Shown: one piece after another, positions 36,602 to 47,987 of the stretch
How the letters are laid out: every line of letters begins with the position of its first letter
Position numbering within the stretch: position 1 is the first letter of the stretch
Assembly: GCF_024323335.1 (NCBI RefSeq)
Contig: NC_066581.1
Location: 224,197,039 to 224,261,038 of the forward strand
DNA from: Lathyrus oleraceus
Lineage: Eukaryota; Streptophyta; Magnoliopsida; Fabales; Fabaceae
Length of the DNA stretch: 64,000 nucleotides
Direction of reading: 5' to 3'
Translations under genes and position numbers: made by a program
The notes under the pieces: generated by a model
What the model saw: only the letters and a program-made list of their open reading frames with translations
Databases searched by the model: none
What the model was told of the DNA's origin: nothing

Positions 36602-38216
36602 ACATTACAACAAAATGCAATGCTATGATCCACCAACTCCATCACCTATATGCATGTGGTATCAAAAATATATTGTGGAATCAAAGGAATGTTACTGATT
36701 TTATTCCACTAGTCTGTGGTCCTTCCCACCTAGGCCAATGATCCCTACCAATGGATCTGAGGCTCGCCCTGGTATTTTCCACCAAGACCAATGATCCCCA
36801 CTAATGGATCTGAGGCCACCAAAATGGACCAAAGTCTCGCCTAAACTCCAAAATACATGAACGCATGGTAAATATGAATCACAAATATGCGTTGCATGGA
36901 CAAATATCATAATTCACCAAAATTATGTATAATAATACTCATAAACACTAAAATTGTCCCAAAGGATATCACCAAAATATGTTTCATTCACGAACCACAA
37001 ATTATCCAATAAGGATCACCCAAATTCAAATCACCTAAAATTTTATTTATTAAACAATATATTCGCTTTTCTTACACCCAAAATTATTTAGTTAATTATA
37101 TTTCTAAAAGTGAGTTAAATATACTAATATTTTTATAATATTTTATAAAAGGTATATTTAATTACTTTAGGACTATTTTATCATAATTTCAACTAAGAAC
37201 AAATATTTTGTTAGTTTTAACTTTATTTATAAAAAAATATTATTATTCACCAGAAAGATTAAACAAATTTTGAAATTTGTTATAATCAAAAAGTTAATCT
37301 TTATGGCATTGCCAAATGTCTTTAAATACATAAAACAAATAAAACATAAATTGTTAAAATTTCAGAAAATAGTAAACCGATGTTTTCAAAACTTAAACGA
37401 GCTTAAACGGCTTAAAAACGAATAATAACTTAAAAACGAATAATAACTGCTTAGCGGTGTGTTTGATTTCTGGGACGATTCCCTTTCCGAAAAGATATAA
37501 TAAGACTTATTCTGCCATCGGACGCCAAATTTGCGTCAAATTCTGTTGAAGCGCGACTTCTCCTTCGATACGTGCAACAAACCCTCCTACCTCAGATTTT
37601 CCAAGTTTCCGTCTTAATTTTAGAGTTTTTAGATTTTCCCCAAAAGGGTTACGGTTAACCGAACCATAAAAATAAAGAACAAAGAGTGACCAAATGGGAT
37701 TATCCCTATAAACACTGGTGAGATATTATCATATAGAATTGACCAAAGGTTTTTTTGGGAAAAACCAATTTGATGAAGGGATCGATACTTTTTAATAAAA
37801 CAATCACAAACCTTCAATTTCATATTATATTGTGATTAAACATCAAAAATCAATTTTATTAACAAATCACCAAAAACAATTTTATCTATCCAAAAATGAT
37901 ATTGATCATCAAAAATCATATCGATCACCAAAAGTGACCAAATGAGATCCCATTTGGCCACAGATCGTAAGGACGATCGACTCCCAAAACCAAAATTTCA
38001 ATATAAAACATATTATTCATACAAAATCATACATACCAAAGGGGTTGGGTCAAACCCCATATGGTCAAGGCAAATCAGCTTGATAAAATACTTGTATTTT
38101 GATTTGATACATTTCACAGAGATGAAAATAACAATAACATGGCGCTGATGAGAGGGTAAGGGAATCCTCATCATTCTGCTGCATAAAACTCACCATATAG
38201 TAATCAATCTCCCCCT

Positions 38217-38323
<107 letters not shown>

Positions 38324-38789
38324 GTTTAATCCAACGTTAAGATTAATTCCCAAATATTTAATACCAACAAAAATATTTATTTAATTGATAAATAAAATAA
38401 AATAAATCTTAAATTTAATAATTATTCAATTAAGCGTCACCCCTTTAATATTTAAACAAAATATTTATTTGATTTAAAAAAGAAAATATATTTTTAGCAT
38501 AAGGTGTCACACTATATTTAAATAATTAAATAATAATATTTATAAACCTCAAAGAAATTTTATCGTTATTTTAAATAATTAAATAAAATCTACCGCTCTC
38601 AACCAAATATTTTAATAATTATTAAATTATTAAGATATCCTCGAATACTCTAAAACATCATAAAACACCCCAAAAAATACACCAATATCGCATAAATAAA
38701 TTATCAAATAATTCATAAAATGTTATAATTAAATAAAAACAATTAAATAAATTAGGGGTGTTACAACTCTCCACCACTTAAAAGATTTT

Positions 38790-41700
38790 CGCCCTCGAAA
38801 ATCAAATGGCGAAAACAATCCTAGGTAGGATTCCTTCATCCTGCTCTTCAGCTCCCAAGTCATGCTATCTCCAACAGGTTCTCCCCAAATGACCTTCACT
38901 AGAGTAATTTTTTTGTCTCTTAGCTACTTAACCTCTCGATCCGCGATTCGAACAGGAGCTTCTTCAACAGTCAGGTTATCACGAACTTGCATATCGTCCA
39001 TCTAGATTATGTGCGAAGGATCATGAACATACTTCCGAAGTTGCGACACATGGAAAACATCATGCATGTTTGAAAGAGACGAGGGTAAGTCACACGGTAA
39101 GCAACCACTTTAATCCTCGGAGTAATCTGATACAATCCACTAAAGCAAGGAGTGAGATTCTTAGACTTCAGGGTTCTTCCAACACCTGTCATTGGAGTGA
39201 CTCTCAGAAAAACATGATCGCCATCCTGAAATTCAAGATCCTTTCTCTTTTTGTTATGGTAACTCTTCCGCTTACTCTGAGATGTCTTCATCTTCTCTTG
39301 ACTTACTTTGACTTTCTCAGTCGTCTGTTGCATAATTTCTGGTCCAAGTACGATGCTCTCTCTAGAATCATACCAACATAGAGGAATCCTACATCTCCTG
39401 CCATACAACACCTCGAGTGGTGCCATCCCAATACTAGAATGGTAGTTGTTATTGTACTTGAAATCTATCAGAGGCAAGTAACTATCCCAAGTAACTCCAT
39501 GCTCCAGAACATAAGCCCTCAACAAGTCCTTAAAAGACTAGATAGTCATCCCCGTATGTCCGTCAATATGTGGGTGATACGCCGAACTCAATCTCAACTT
39601 AGTACCCAAAGCATCCTGTAAGCTTCCCCAAAATCTGGATGTAAACCTCAGATCTCTATCGGAGACGATACTCGATGGAATATCATGAAGCTTCACAATC
39701 ACCTCAATGTAAATCTCTTGCAATCTTTGCAGTGGAAAACTGATCTTAATTAGAATTATGTGAGCCAATTTAGTCAGCCTATCAATAATCACCCAAATCA
39801 CATCACTTCCTTTCAGATTACTCGGCAACCTAGTCACAAAGTCCATAGATATGCTATCCCACTTTCATTCTTGAATATTCAACAACTGCATCAGTCCAGA
39901 TGGTCTCTGATACCCGGCGTTAGATTTCTGACAATTTAAACAAGAATGACCAAATCGTGCAATGTCCCTCTTCATCCCTGACCACCAAAACATTTTCTTT
40001 AAATCCTGATACATCTTATTGGCTCCTAGATGAATACTCAAACTGCTTCGATGACTTTCCTCTAAGATCATCCTCATAAACTTTGGCACATCAAATACAC
40101 AAATTTTGCCTTGAAACTTCATAATTCCATTCTCATCAATTTAGAAGTTGTCATCGTTGCCTTTACCTACTAATGTTAGTTGATCAACCAAAGCCAAATC
40201 CAATCTCTTTTTCTCTTTGATCTCTTCAAGAAAACCACTAGTTAGATTCAACATGCCCAACTTCACACTATTCGAATTCACTTCACATACTAAGCTCAAG
40301 TCTCTAAATTGCTCAATCATTTCTAGCTTTATGACCATCATCACCGACATGTGCAAAGATGTCCTGCTCAAAGCATCTGCTACCATATTGGCTTTACCAG
40401 GATGGTAATTCAAACCAAAGTCGTAGTCCTTCAAAAATTCTAACCATCTCATCAGTCTCATGTAAACCTCTTTTTGATCAACGAGATACTTCAAACTCTT
40501 GTGATCACTAAAAACTTCAAATTTGGAACCATATAAGTATTGCCTTCAAATCTTCAGAACAAAAAAACCCGCAACTAACTCCAAATCATGTTTAGGATAA
40601 TTGCTCTCGCGAATCTTCATTTGTCGAGAAGCATAAGCTACCACCTGCCTATTATGCATAAGAACTCCACCTAAACCCATCTTAGATGCATCACAATAAA
40701 CAACAAATAGTTATGTAGGATTAGGTAGAATCAACATTGGTGCAGTTGTCAACTTCTTCTTCAAAGCTTAAAAAATTTCTTCACATGGTAGATCCCATAC
40801 AAAAGGTTGACCCTTCCGAGTCAATTGCGTCAAAGGTAAGGCCAACTTTGAGAAACCCTCAATAAATATCCGACAATAACCAGCCAAACCAAAAAAAATT
40901 TATGATCTCAGTAATCGTGTTTGGAGCCTTCCACTGTAACACTGCATCAACTTTCAAAGGATCCACCACTGGAAATCACATGACCCAAGAAGCTGACTTC
41001 CCGCAACCAAAACTCACATTTAGATAGTTTCACAAACAACTTCTTTTCTTTTAAAACCCGAAGTACAATACAGAGATGTTATGCATGCTCTTCATATGAT
41101 TTATAGTAACTAAGAATATCATCAATGAATACTATAACAAATTTATCTAAGAACAGGTGAAAAGTTATGTTCATATACTCCATAAATAACACCAGGTGCA
41201 TTAGAAACTCTGAATGGCATTATCGAATATTCATAGTGATCATACTGAGTTCTAAAGAAAGTCTTAGAAATGTCTTCATATTTCACTCTTATCTGATGAT
41301 ACCTCGGCCACAAGTCAATCTTACTAAACACATATGCCCCCACTAGTTGGTCCATAAGATCATCAATTATGGAAAATGGATATTTATTCTTGATAGTTAC
41401 TTTGTTAAGCTATTTGTAGTCCACACATAACCTCATACTACCATCTTTCTTCTTCACTAACAAAATTGGAGCTCCCCAAGGTGATACAGCCGGCCTGATG
41501 AACTTCTTATCAAGTAAATCTTCCAATTGCTTCTTCAATTCAACTAACTCTACTGGAGACATCCTATATGGTGCAATAGATACCGATCTAGTTCCTGGTA
41601 TCAAATTAATGCTAAATTCCACTTCTCTTTCTGGTGGCAGATCATTAATATCGTCTGGAAACACCTCTGGAAAATGACACACCACCGGAAATTCATCTAT

Positions 41701-41966
41701 TTTTGCTTTACTTTCAACCTTCAGGGATTCAAACATCCTGAAAACTTGTGCTTCATCCTTCAGTAGTTCCTCCAATTAATTAGCAAAATCCTACAACCAT
41801 GCTTGAGTACCCTCTAGATCATGCTTTCCCTTGAAAGTTGGAGGTTTATTTTTCAGAAACCTATCCAAACCATGATCACCTCCATCGGCTTGTTGATTCT
41901 ATTGCTCGTCGTATGGGCCAAAGCTTCCAATGCAACAACGATAGCACGATCGTTTCTTCCAGCCAT
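38790..41966 (-). pseudogene. Gypsy (Tekay-like) gag-pol remnant
   Basis: Starts at ATG 41966 (MAGRNDRAIV, the gag opening), which shifts frame after about 35 codons. From 41775 it reads [14 protein letters not shown], the RT leader. RT blocks include [17 protein letters not shown] (41410) and FSKIDLWPRYHQIR (41300), followed by a damaged active-site region around 41150. RNase H is near 40400-40700. Integrase has an H2C2 zinc region at 39870-40122 (CLNCQKS) and core parts at 39538-39846 (MDFVTRLP, SDRDLRFTSRFW) and 39007-39525. A chromodomain-like tail reaches about 38790. Several stops and frameshifts disable it. Confidence 0.85.
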
Positions 41967-42086
41967 AGCTCTCTATTCAAGCAAGTAATTATTAGAAGAA
42001 ATAATGTGTTGATAGAGTTTAACTAAACTCGTCACATAAAAGAAAGTAAATAATTAATGAAATATTGGCCGATTGGATCGACTATG

Positions 42087-42098
42087 CTCTGATACCAC
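42087..42098 (-). other. Gypsy primer binding site
   Basis: Minus strand TGGTATCAGAGC, perfect initiator-Met-tRNA complement, three bases inside the 5' LTR end. Confidence 0.9.
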
Positions 42099-42564
42099 CA
42101 TGTAGCACCCTCAACCCCAGATAATAAATTTTAAATAAAAATAACAGGAAAATGATGTTACTCCATCATAAATACTTCATAAATCATAAAACAACAGATA
42201 TTGCACAACGGAAATTTATTTAGAAACACCATAAAACATGTCTGAATAGAACTGGATCAATATATCATAATCAAAATCTCATAATAGTTGATTGCAAACA
42301 AATCAAAGTAATACAAACGAATGCCCTTATCCCCGGTGTTATAGATCAGAGCATTCTTATTCGAAAACTATAATAGACGGAAGATAGAAGTCTGTTGAGA
42401 GGCAATAGCCATCTCACTGCAACAACGAACTTCAGTCATGCTAATCACCTGTGCAAAGCACACCATAAAACCAATCAAACAAGAAAGGGGTGAGAATATA
42501 CTTACATATATTAACAGTGTGATTTCAGCAACAAAATGACATTAAAGAAACACAATAATCATAC

Positions 42565-42565
<1 letters not shown>

Positions 42566-42661
<96 letters not shown>
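42566..42661. repeat. (TA)n microsatellite in Gypsy 5' LTR
   Basis: About 48 TA dinucleotides at the position matching 36533-36598 of the 3' LTR. Confidence 0.95.
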
Positions 42662-42663
<2 letters not shown>

Positions 42664-43486
42664 ATTCCAATCACAAACACACATCACAACAAAATGCAAT
42701 GTTATGATCCACCAACTTCATCACCTGTATGCATGTGGTACCAAAAATATATTGTAGAATCAGAGGAATGAAACTGATTTTATTCCACTAGTCCCTGGTC
42801 CTTCCCACCTAGACCAACGATCCCCACCAATGGATCTGAGACTCGCCCCTGGTCTTTTCCACCAAGACCAACGATCCCCACCAATGGATCTGAGGCCATC
42901 AAAATGGACCGAAGTCCCACCTAAACTCCAAAATACATGAATGCATGGTAATATGAATCACGAATATGCATTTCATGGACAAACATCATAATTCACCAAA
43001 ATTATGTATAATAATACTCATAAACAACAAAATTATCCCAAAGGATATCACCAAAATAGGTTTCATTCACGAACCAAAAATTATCCAATAAGGATCACCC
43101 AAATTCAAATCACCTCAAATTTTTTTATTAAATAATATATTCACTTTTCTTACACCCAAAATTATTTAGTTAATTATATTCCTAAAAGTAAATTAAATAT
43201 ACTAATATTTTTATAATATTTTATAAAAGGTATATTTAATTACTTTAGGACTATTTTATCATAATTTCAACTAAGAACAAATATTTTGTTAGTTTTAATT
43301 TTATTTATAAAAAAATATTATTATTCACCAGAAAGATTAAACAAAATTTAAAATTTATTATAATCAAAGGTTAATCCTTATGGCATTGTCAAATGTCTTT
43401 AAATACATAAAACAAATAAAATATAAATTGTTAAAATTTCAGAAAATAGTAAAACGTTGTTTTTGGAACTTAAACGAGCTTAAATG

Positions 43487-43714
43487 TATAAGAGTATATT
43501 TTTCACTTATATGAGAATAATATTTTACAGAGATTTGCATCAGTATATAAAGCTATAATACATGATGATAATTAAATAGAATTAGCTAGAGTGATGCCTA
43601 AACTATAGCTACTGTTTGTTAACTACTTGACAGGATCAAATGCTAATAATAACCAATAACTCTCATTTAATTATTTGATGACCAATTCAAATTATTTCTT
43701 TCATTGGTCCATTA
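43487..43714 (-). repeat. Ale-type Copia 3' LTR
   Basis: 228 bp, plus-strand limits TATAAGAG and TCCATTA, identical to 47760-47987. The pol stop codon (TGA at 43687-43689) lies 26-28 bases inside it, so the last nine codons are LTR-encoded. Confidence 0.95.
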
Positions 43715-46700
43715 CGCCCCCTCAAGATGAAGGTTCCATCAACGACCTTTATCTTGGACATGAGTTCAGTGAACTTGGTTGTGGGAAGTGGTTTAGTGAG
43801 TAAATCTGCCAGCTGATCCTTGGTAGACACATGTGTTACGATGAGCTTGTTGGTTTGAACCTGTTCTCTGACAAAATGATAATCTAATGATATATGTTTC
43901 ATTCTTGAGTGAAGTACAGGATTGGAACAAAGGTATGTGGCACCCACATTGTCACACAATAGTCGTGGAGGATCATGTATGGGTATTCTTAGTTCATGCA
44001 GTAAGTTTTGGAGCCACATGATCTCAGTGGTAGCGGTAGCAACTGCACGATATTCAGCCTCAGTAGATGACCGTGCTACAGTTCTTTGTTTTCTTGAGAG
44101 CCACGAAATTGGGTTGCCTCCGAAGAAAATGATATAAGTTGAGGTAGATGTGCGATCATCATTGTTCCCACCCCAATCTGCATCAGAGTATGCTAACAAG
44201 TTGTTTGCAGCAGTTTTGTGTAGCATGAGACCATGATTAATGGTTAGTTTGATGTATCGAAGGATGCGTTTTAAGTGTTGTAGGTGAAGGGAAGTTGGTT
44301 TATGCATAAATTGGGACAATTTATTGATGCAGTATGATAAGTCTGGACGAGTAAGATTAAGATACTGAAGTCCTCCAATAATTCTACGAAACTCCGTGGC
44401 ATCGGTGGATGATGTACCATCGTGAAGTTGTAGCACTGCTGTGGAGGAAAGTGGTGTGGGAGATGGTTTCGCCCCCTCCATGTCAAACTTTTGTAAGAGG
44501 TCACGAATGTACCGGTGTTGAGAAAGAAAAATTCCAGAGCTTGTTGGTATGATTTCAATACCCAAAAAGTAGTGAGGTTGTCCCATATTTTTCAACGAAA
44601 ATCGTTGAGATAGTGCCTTGATGAAGCTTTGAAGGAATGTAGAGTTGTTACCAGTGAGCAGCAAGTCATCTACATAGACTAAAAAGTAAGCCTTGGTATC
44701 ATCCGAGTGATAAATGAACAAGGATGGATCACTTTTGCTTGTTTGAAATCCATATGCAATAATAAATTCCTTCAGAGAATCATGCCATGCTCTTGGTGCT
44801 TGTCGTAGGCCATAGATGGCCTTGTGAAGTTTACAAACATAGTTGGGATGTGTTGCATCTTTCATACCTGGCGGTTGGTCCATGAAGACCTCTTCTGTAA
44901 GAGCTCCTTGTAAGAACGCATTGTTCACATCTAGTTGGTGCATTGACCACTGATGAGAGATTGCTAAGGTAAGAATAATCTTAATTGTTTGTGGGCGAAC
45001 AACTGGTGCGAATGTCTCCTTGAAGTCAATGCCAGGACATTGTGTGAAACCCTTGGCAACAAGACGTGCCTTGTAGCGAGTAATGGAACCATCACTATTT
45101 CTCTTGATACGAAATAACCATCTACATCCAACAATGTTTTGCCCTGCCTTAGGTGGTACAAGTGAGAATGTGCCATTTCTTATTAAGGCTTCAAATTCAT
45201 CTGCAATTGCCTGACGCCAATGGGCATGTTTCATTACCTCACGGATGTTTGAAGGTTCCAAATTCCCAGGTAGAGGGTGTTTTGATGCAGTATACATCCT
45301 TTTTGGCTTGAATATATTAGTTTTCGACCTTGTGATGATTTGGTTTGTTTCAGTAGTAGGGGCTGTAGAGGTATTAGGAGTGACAATAGGTGTAGTAACA
45401 AGAGTAGGTGGATGAGTATCATTACCTGACATTGTATTTGAAACCAAGAGATCCTCCTCTTCATGGGGCATAGCGTGTGACTCAAGTGGTGGTTGTTGAA
45501 GGATAGGTATGATGATATGAGGGGATTGTGGTATGTTGGGTATGCTTAGAGATGGTGGTGGTGTAGATTTGACAAGTTGGTTGTATGGAAAAATGTGGTC
45601 AAAAAATTTGACATGCCTAGAGGTGTATATTTTGTGATTTGTTGGGTCAAGACATAAATAACTGTATTGGGATTCTGCATATCCTAAGAACATGCAAGGT
45701 TGAGATCGGGGTTGAAGTTTATTTGAGACATAAGGTCGCAGCCAAGGAAAACAAAGGCATCCAAAGGAATGAAGATGTGATGTTGTTGGGCTTTTCTTGT
45801 GTAAGACTTGATATGGTGATTTCATGTTGAGGATAGGAGTTGGTAACCTATTGATTAGGTACACTGCTGTCTTGAACGCAAAGGACCAGTATTCGGGAGG
45901 TAGATTTGACATATGTAGTAAGGCTCTTCCAGTTTCAACTACATGTCTATGTCTCCTTTCAGCTGGAGCATTGAGTTCAGGTGTATGTGGTGATGTGGTG
46001 AAATGAGATATGCCATGTGTGTGGAGAAATGATTTTAGTTTGATGAATTCTCCTCCATTATCAGAGTGCAATGAAATGATTTTTTCTTTGAAGTAGTTTT
46101 CAGCAAGATTTTTGAATGTGGGAAATACATTAGAGACATCAGATTTATTTCTTAATGGATAGAGCCATACATATTTGGTGAAGTGATCAACAAGAAGTAA
46201 ATAATAGGAGAAACCATCTAAAGACGTGATGTGGGATGGACCCCATACATCAGTATATATAAGTTCTAATGGTTTTTGTGTTTTGATACTGGAAATGGAA
46301 AAAGGTAATTTGTGACTCTTAACACTATTACATGATAGACAAGGTTGTTGGTGGCTCTTTATTTTGTGAGATGGTAGGAGATGTCTCAGTATGCGATCAG
46401 ATGGATGCCCCAATATGTGATGCCATGGTGGAGGAGTGTGTGTGGTTGTGACAAGTGCCTGTGGTAATGATGATGGATGGGGCATGTGGTAGAGTCCATT
46501 GCTATGCTGCCCTTTTAGAAGATGTTCTCTTGTCTTCAAATCCTTTATCAAGAAATGATCAGAAAAAAATTCAATGGAAATTGGATTAGTGTGACATAGA
46601 GATGAAACAGACAATAGTTTTTGAGTAATGTTAGGCACATGTAAAACATTGGAAAGATGAAATGATTTAGAAGGAGTTTGTAAAATAATTTTACCAATGT

Positions 46701-46989
46701 TAGAGATGGTGTGTCCAGATCCATCACCAACCAGAAGCTGATCTGAACCTGTGTAAGGTTGAGACAAGTGCAGGTTATCCAACTCATTTGTTATATGATG
46801 AGAAGCCCCTGAGTCTAGGATCCAATCTGCTGCACCAGAAGGCATGGCCCTAGTATGAAGAGCAGTAGGTGGTTGATGCTTTGGAGGGTAGCCATGCAAT
46901 TTGTAGCAGACCTTGGCAGTATGGCCTGGTTTGTCACAAAATTGACACACTACACGCCTTGAGAAGCCCGGTGATGTTGATCTGGACAT
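43687..46989 (-). CDS. Copia pol polyprotein (protease, integrase, RT, RNase H) with gag zinc knuckle
   Basis: 1,100 open codons. Order: CCHC knuckle CQFCDKPGHTAKVC (residues 15-28, really the gag C-terminus); protease DSGASHHIT (about 59-67); GAG-pre-integrase ending CLSCNSVKSHK (about 218-228); integrase with D in YTDVWG, D in HSDNGGEF and E in APAERRHRHVVE; RT with WLFRIKRNSDGS, VNNAFLQG and the YVDDLLLT active site; RNase H with SDADWGG and SSTEAEYRAVA; tail VVDGTFILRGRN. All catalytic motifs look intact. The first ATG is only the first methionine of this frame; the natural product would be a gag-pol fusion. The frame is -1 relative to gag and overlaps it by about 40 bases. It copies and inserts the element in virus-like particles (family knowledge). 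Confidence 0.9.
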   Translation of the reverse strand: MSRSTSPGFSRRVVCQFCDKPGHTAKVCYKLHGYPPKHQPPTALHTRAMPSGAADWILDSGASHHITNELDNLHLSQPYTGSDQLLVGDGSGHTISNIGKIILQTPSKSFHLSNVLHVPNITQKLLSVSSLCHTNPISIEFFSDHFLIKDLKTREHLLKGQHSNGLYHMPHPSSLPQALVTTTHTPPPWHHILGHPSDRILRHLLPSHKIKSHQQPCLSCNSVKSHKLPFSISSIKTQKPLELIYTDVWGPSHITSLDGFSYYLLLVDHFTKYVWLYPLRNKSDVSNVFPTFKNLAENYFKEKIISLHSDNGGEFIKLKSFLHTHGISHFTTSPHTPELNAPAERRHRHVVETGRALLHMSNLPPEYWSFAFKTAVYLINRLPTPILNMKSPYQVLHKKSPTTSHLHSFGCLCFPWLRPYVSNKLQPRSQPCMFLGYAESQYSYLCLDPTNHKIYTSRHVKFFDHIFPYNQLVKSTPPPSLSIPNIPQSPHIIIPILQQPPLESHAMPHEEEDLLVSNTMSGNDTHPPTLVTTPIVTPNTSTAPTTETNQIITRSKTNIFKPKRMYTASKHPLPGNLEPSNIREVMKHAHWRQAIADEFEALIRNGTFSLVPPKAGQNIVGCRWLFRIKRNSDGSITRYKARLVAKGFTQCPGIDFKETFAPVVRPQTIKIILTLAISHQWSMHQLDVNNAFLQGALTEEVFMDQPPGMKDATHPNYVCKLHKAIYGLRQAPRAWHDSLKEFIIAYGFQTSKSDPSLFIYHSDDTKAYFLVYVDDLLLTGNNSTFLQSFIKALSQRFSLKNMGQPHYFLGIEIIPTSSGIFLSQHRYIRDLLQKFDMEGAKPSPTPLSSTAVLQLHDGTSSTDATEFRRIIGGLQYLNLTRPDLSYCINKLSQFMHKPTSLHLQHLKRILRYIKLTINHGLMLHKTAANNLLAYSDADWGGNNDDRTSTSTYIIFFGGNPISWLSRKQRTVARSSTEAEYRAVATATTEIMWLQNLLHELRIPIHDPPRLLCDNVGATYLCSNPVLHSRMKHISLDYHFVREQVQTNKLIVTHVSTKDQLADLLTKPLPTTKFTELMSKIKVVDGTFILRGRNGPMKEII

Positions 46990-47708
46990 TGTGTTATTGT
47001 GGTACTGTTTGGTGTTTTGTTGTAGAATTGTTTTCCTTTGTGTGCAGTGTTTGCAGTGGCAATGAGAGGAGTTTCTTGCACAGGTGTATCCCTCTTTAAA
47101 TAACTTTCAAAATCAGAAAGGAGATCGTGAAGATCATCAAATCCGATAGGATTTTCTCTAGTTCTTAGAGAAGCTATTACTTCACGATATTCAGCTCCAA
47201 GACCATTCAAAGTGTGGATGACAAGGTCGACATCGTCCACCGGAGAGTTGATGATGGCTAATTCATCAGATAAGGCCTTGATGCCATGAAGGTATTCAGA
47301 AATAGATTGTGATCCTTTTGTGAATCGAGAGAGTCTCTCTTTTAAGTGCATAATTCTTGCACGAGTTTTGCTTGCAAACATCTTGGTGAGAATGTCCCAA
47401 GCTTGTTTTGAGGTTTTGACATTCCCCAACATGGTAATAATGCTTGGATCAACAGATGATATGATGGCATGCAGGATCAGTTGATCCTGTCTTTTCCAGC
47501 GTTTGTATGCTGGATCAGTTTGGGTTGGACTGGCAGTGGTGCCATCAACATAGCCAATGAGATCATACCCTACAAGGAGTGCATTGAATTGCACTTGCCA
47601 AGCAGGAAAATTGCTGTTGCTCAGTTTCACTGACGAGTGAGTGTTTAGGGCAATAACAGAATTGGTATTTGGTGTAATAGAAATTTCAGATGTTGTCGAG
47701 GAAGACAT
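46950..47708 (-). CDS. Copia gag (Ale-type), separate frame
   Basis: 252 codons from the ATG at 47708, shortly after the primer site. Opening MSSSTTSEISITPNTNSV, then VKLSNSNFPAWQVQFNALL (the Copia gag N-terminal domain), HAIISSVDPS, SKQAWDILTKMFASKTRARIMHLKERL and GLGAEYREVIASLRTRE, the standard UBN2/DUF-type capsid region. It ends in a stop at 46950 before the zinc knuckle, which lies in the pol frame. This is capsid protein that packages element RNA. Because the knuckle normally belongs to gag, the frame break is more likely a recent 1-2 base indel than a programmed shift, though the latter is not excluded. Confidence 0.85.
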   Translation of the reverse strand: MSSSTTSEISITPNTNSVIALNTHSSVKLSNSNFPAWQVQFNALLVGYDLIGYVDGTTASPTQTDPAYKRWKRQDQLILHAIISSVDPSIITMLGNVKTSKQAWDILTKMFASKTRARIMHLKERLSRFTKGSQSISEYLHGIKALSDELAIINSPVDDVDLVIHTLNGLGAEYREVIASLRTRENPIGFDDLHDLLSDFESYLKRDTPVQETPLIATANTAHKGKQFYNKTPNSTTITQCPDQHHRASQGV

Positions 47709-47750
47709 GGTGAGATTGTGGATCGGTTTTGCTGTAAAGCTAGTAAACTA

Positions 47751-47759
47751 CTGATACCA
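47751..47759 (-). other. Ale-type primer binding site
   Basis: Minus strand TGGTATCAG, directly adjoining the 5' LTR with no spacer base. Confidence 0.88.
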
Positions 47760-47987
47760 TATAAGAGTATATTTTTCACTTATATGAGAATAATATTTTA
47801 CAGAGATTTGCATCAGTATATAAAGCTATAATACATGATGATAATTAAATAGAATTAGCTAGAGTGATGCCTAAACTATAGCTACTGTTTGTTAACTACT
47901 TGACAGGATCAAATGCTAATAATAACCAATAACTCTCATTTAATTATTTGATGACCAATTCAAATTATTTCTTTCATTGGTCCATTA
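47760..47987 (-). repeat. Ale-type Copia 5' LTR
   Basis: 228 bp, identical to 43487-43714. On the minus strand it starts TAATGGACC and ends CTCTTATA. Confidence 0.95.

Larger units (their letters stand above)
43487..47987 (-). mobile_element. Young Ale-type Ty1/Copia element
   Basis: 4,501 bp, minus strand. The two 228-bp LTRs (43487-43714, 47760-47987) are identical in every base. It is flanked by the 5-bp duplication AAATG (43482-43486, 47988-47992) inside a Gypsy LTR. Primer site TGGTATCAG touches the 5' LTR, and a polypurine tract CTTGAGGGGGCG touches the 3' LTR. Gag and pol are open over essentially their full length but in different frames. Short LTRs and gag wording point to the Ale/Retrofit lineage. 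LTR ends are TA...TA, not TG...CA. Identical LTRs imply very recent insertion. Confidence 0.92.

Noticed and set aside
43922..46006. Several plus-strand frames of 60-71 codons
   Set aside because: Shadows of the 1,100-codon Copia pol on the minus strand.
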